This document shows positions 62,798 through 64,000 of a DNA stretch of 64,000 nt, one piece after another. The position numbers were made by a program, and so were the translations under genes. Position 1 is the stretch's first letter. Every line of letters begins with the position of its first letter. Source of the DNA: Roseomonas sp. (GTDB taxonomy: Bacteria; Pseudomonadota; Alphaproteobacteria; Acetobacterales; Acetobacteraceae); NCBI GenBank assembly GCA_020249505.1, contig JADCFN010000015.1, positions 1 to 64,000 on the forward strand, given 5' to 3'. The notes beneath the pieces are model-generated. The model was not told where the DNA came from. It saw only the letters and a list, made by a program, of their open reading frames with translations, and searched no databases.

Positions 62798-64000
62798 ATG
62801 GAAAAACGCGGGGCGGACATTCTGGTGGCGGCGCTGAAGCAGGCTGGTGTCAGCCGCATTTTCACGCTTTCGGGCAATCACATCATGACGATCTTCGATG
62901 CCTTGCTCGGCAGCGGGATTGATCTTGTGCATACCCGCCAGGAAGCCGCCGCGGTGCATATGGCCGATGCCTGGGCAAGGCTCACTGGCGAGGTTGGCGT
63001 GGCGATGGTGACTGGCGGGCAGGGCCATACCAATGCCATCGCCGCCATGCCGACCGCCATGGCGGGCGAAGTGCCGGTGGTGCTGCTTTCCGGCCATGCG
63101 CCCTTGCGCGAATTGGGCATGGGCAGTTTCCAGGAAATGCGCCAGGCAGATATCGCCGAACCGCTAACAAAACTCTCCTTCACCGCATCCAGCACGGCGG
63201 GGATTGGCGCCGATCTGGCGCGCGCCTTTCGTGTGGCGCGGTCAGGGCGGCCCGGGCCGGTGCATCTCAGCCTGCCGACCGATCTGATGGATGCGCGTAT
63301 CGCCGCCCCCGCTTTGCCCGATGCCGCCGCCTTCGGCGCTGAGGTCATGCCGCTTGGCGAGGGCACAGCCCAGGCGATTGCGGGGATGATCGCTGAGGCC
63401 GCGCGGCCCATCATCCTGGCGCCGCCCGCCCTGTGCAGCTCGCGCGGCAAGCCGCTTATGGCCGCACTCAGCGCTGCCGCTGGCCTGCCGGTGATCCCGA
63501 TGGAAAGCCCGCGCGGGCTGAATGATCCCTCGCTTGGTACCTATGCCGGGGTATTGGCTGAGGCCGATTTGGTGGTGCTGGTTGGCAAGGCGCTTGATTT
63601 CTCGCTCCGCTTCGGCCGCGCGCCGGGGATTTCGGCCGAGGCGCGCTTCATCCAGATTGACCCCGATGCCGGTGTGATTGCGCGCGGTGCGCGGGCCTTG
63701 CCGGGGCGGATTGCGCTCTCGGCGGTGGCAAGTGCTTCCGAGGCGACCGAGGCGCTGACCCGCGCCTTGAAGCCCCATGCCAATCAAGCCTGGGCCGAGC
63801 GGCTTGCGGCGGCTTTGGCGTTCCGCCCGCCGGCCTGGGCGGCTTTGGCGGGGGCGACAGGCAGCCCGATCCATCCCGCAACGCTGTTTCAGGCGGCCAA
63901 ACCGTTTTTGGATGAAGCCCAAGACCCGGTACTGATCAGCGATGGTGGGGAAATCGGCCAATGGGCGCAGGCGATTCTTGCTGCGCCAACGCGAATCATC
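62798..64000 (+). CDS. Thiamine-diphosphate enzyme, acetolactate-synthase-like (partial at right edge)
   Basis: The frame from ATG 62798, after a GGGAGGAAGCAGG ribosome-binding site, is open for 401 codons to the window end. The N-terminal TPP domain has ADILVAALKQAGVSRIFTLS and catalytic Glu in HTRQEAAAVHMADAWARLTG, then AMVTGGQGHTNAIAAMPTAM. A central NAD/FAD-like domain follows, with the start of the C-terminal TPP domain near LISDGGEIGQWAQ. Decarboxylase or ligase specificity cannot be told without the C-terminus. It is divergent from the SdhB-like gene with 72 bases between starts. Confidence 0.88.
   Translation, partial: MEKRGADILVAALKQAGVSRIFTLSGNHIMTIFDALLGSGIDLVHTRQEAAAVHMADAWARLTGEVGVAMVTGGQGHTNAIAAMPTAMAGEVPVVLLSGHAPLRELGMGSFQEMRQADIAEPLTKLSFTASSTAGIGADLARAFRVARSGRPGPVHLSLPTDLMDARIAAPALPDAAAFGAEVMPLGEGTAQAIAGMIAEAARPIILAPPALCSSRGKPLMAALSAAAGLPVIPMESPRGLNDPSLGTYAGVLAEADLVVLVGKALDFSLRFGRAPGISAEARFIQIDPDAGVIARGARALPGRIALSAVASASEATEALTRALKPHANQAWAERLAAALAFRPPAWAALAGATGSPIHPATLFQAAKPFLDEAQDPVLISDGGEIGQWAQAILAAPTRII

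Noticed and set aside
1-64000. CRISPR arrays, tRNA or rRNA genes
   Set aside because: No regularly spaced repeats and no cloverleaf or rRNA landmarks were seen on either strand in the intergenic gaps.

Overview
The window is high-GC bacterial chromosome with dense, overlapping operons. Gene content points to an alphaproteobacterium, most likely Acetobacteraceae (Roseomonas-like): bpt, an SmpB/DapA/TpiA/PpiD/TrpE block, lptE-holA behind leuS, many ATGA-coupled genes, a tripartite-tricarboxylate (Bug-type) receptor and Rhodospirillales-style catabolic operons. This placement is inferred from gene families only; there is no rRNA, and I found no tRNA or CRISPR array.

Layout. (1) 0.1-2.0 kb: TPR plus glycosyltransferase-like protein. 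(2) 11.2-2.2 kb, minus strand: a ten-gene overlapping operon led by a GntR/FCD regulator, with amidase, a tiny coupled ORF, a complete peptide/nickel-type ABC importer, an isochorismatase-fold amidohydrolase and a glutaredoxin-DinB fusion; it looks like uptake and hydrolysis of an amide or carbamoyl compound. (3) 11.7-21.9 kb: housekeeping genes smpB, dapA, tpiA, a PpiD-like chaperone, trpE, a second TPR/GT-like protein, a penicillin-acylase-family protein and bpt. Two copies of a structured ~120-bp repeat lie in this part. (4) 35.2-21.9 kb, minus strand: an intact-looking podovirus (T7-like) late module in T7 order: small conserved protein, portal, scaffold, capsid, tail tube A, tail tube B/nozzle, a small virion-like protein, tail spike, small terminase candidate, large terminase, small membrane protein, cell-wall hydrolase. 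There is no integrase, polymerase, primase, helicase or large internal-core gene. A GNAT gene on the opposite strand, bracketed by direct repeats, sits between scaffold and capsid, and an S24-type repressor is divergent from the module. This is the most interesting region: a cryptic, domesticated or gene-transfer-agent-like particle cluster.

(5) 36.0-45.3 kb: CinA-type amidase, MFS transporter, succinate-semialdehyde dehydrogenase, NeuD-like acyltransferase, lipoprotein, then leuS-lptE-holA. (6) 45.35-50.65 kb: an island bounded by fragments of an IS630-type transposase (start-like fragment at left, end-like fragment at right) and carrying a frameshifted IS66 remnant. Its cargo is a Bug-type receptor, cupin, 1-Cys peroxiredoxin, and a RuBisCO-like protein translationally coupled to a second cupin. 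(7) 50.8-55.4 kb: MOSC protein, clpB with a heat-shock-type promoter, and a Kelch protein. (8) 62.7-55.4 kb, minus strand: a compact run encoding an SdhB-like iron-sulfur protein, two membrane anchors, a TSUP permease, class I fumarase/tartrate-dehydratase alpha and beta halves with a GNAT gene between them, an SdhA/FrdA-like flavoprotein without the usual flavin-linking His, and ChrA. Together these suggest a dedicated C4-dicarboxylate (or analogue) oxidation route. A thiamine-diphosphate enzyme starts divergently and runs off the right edge.
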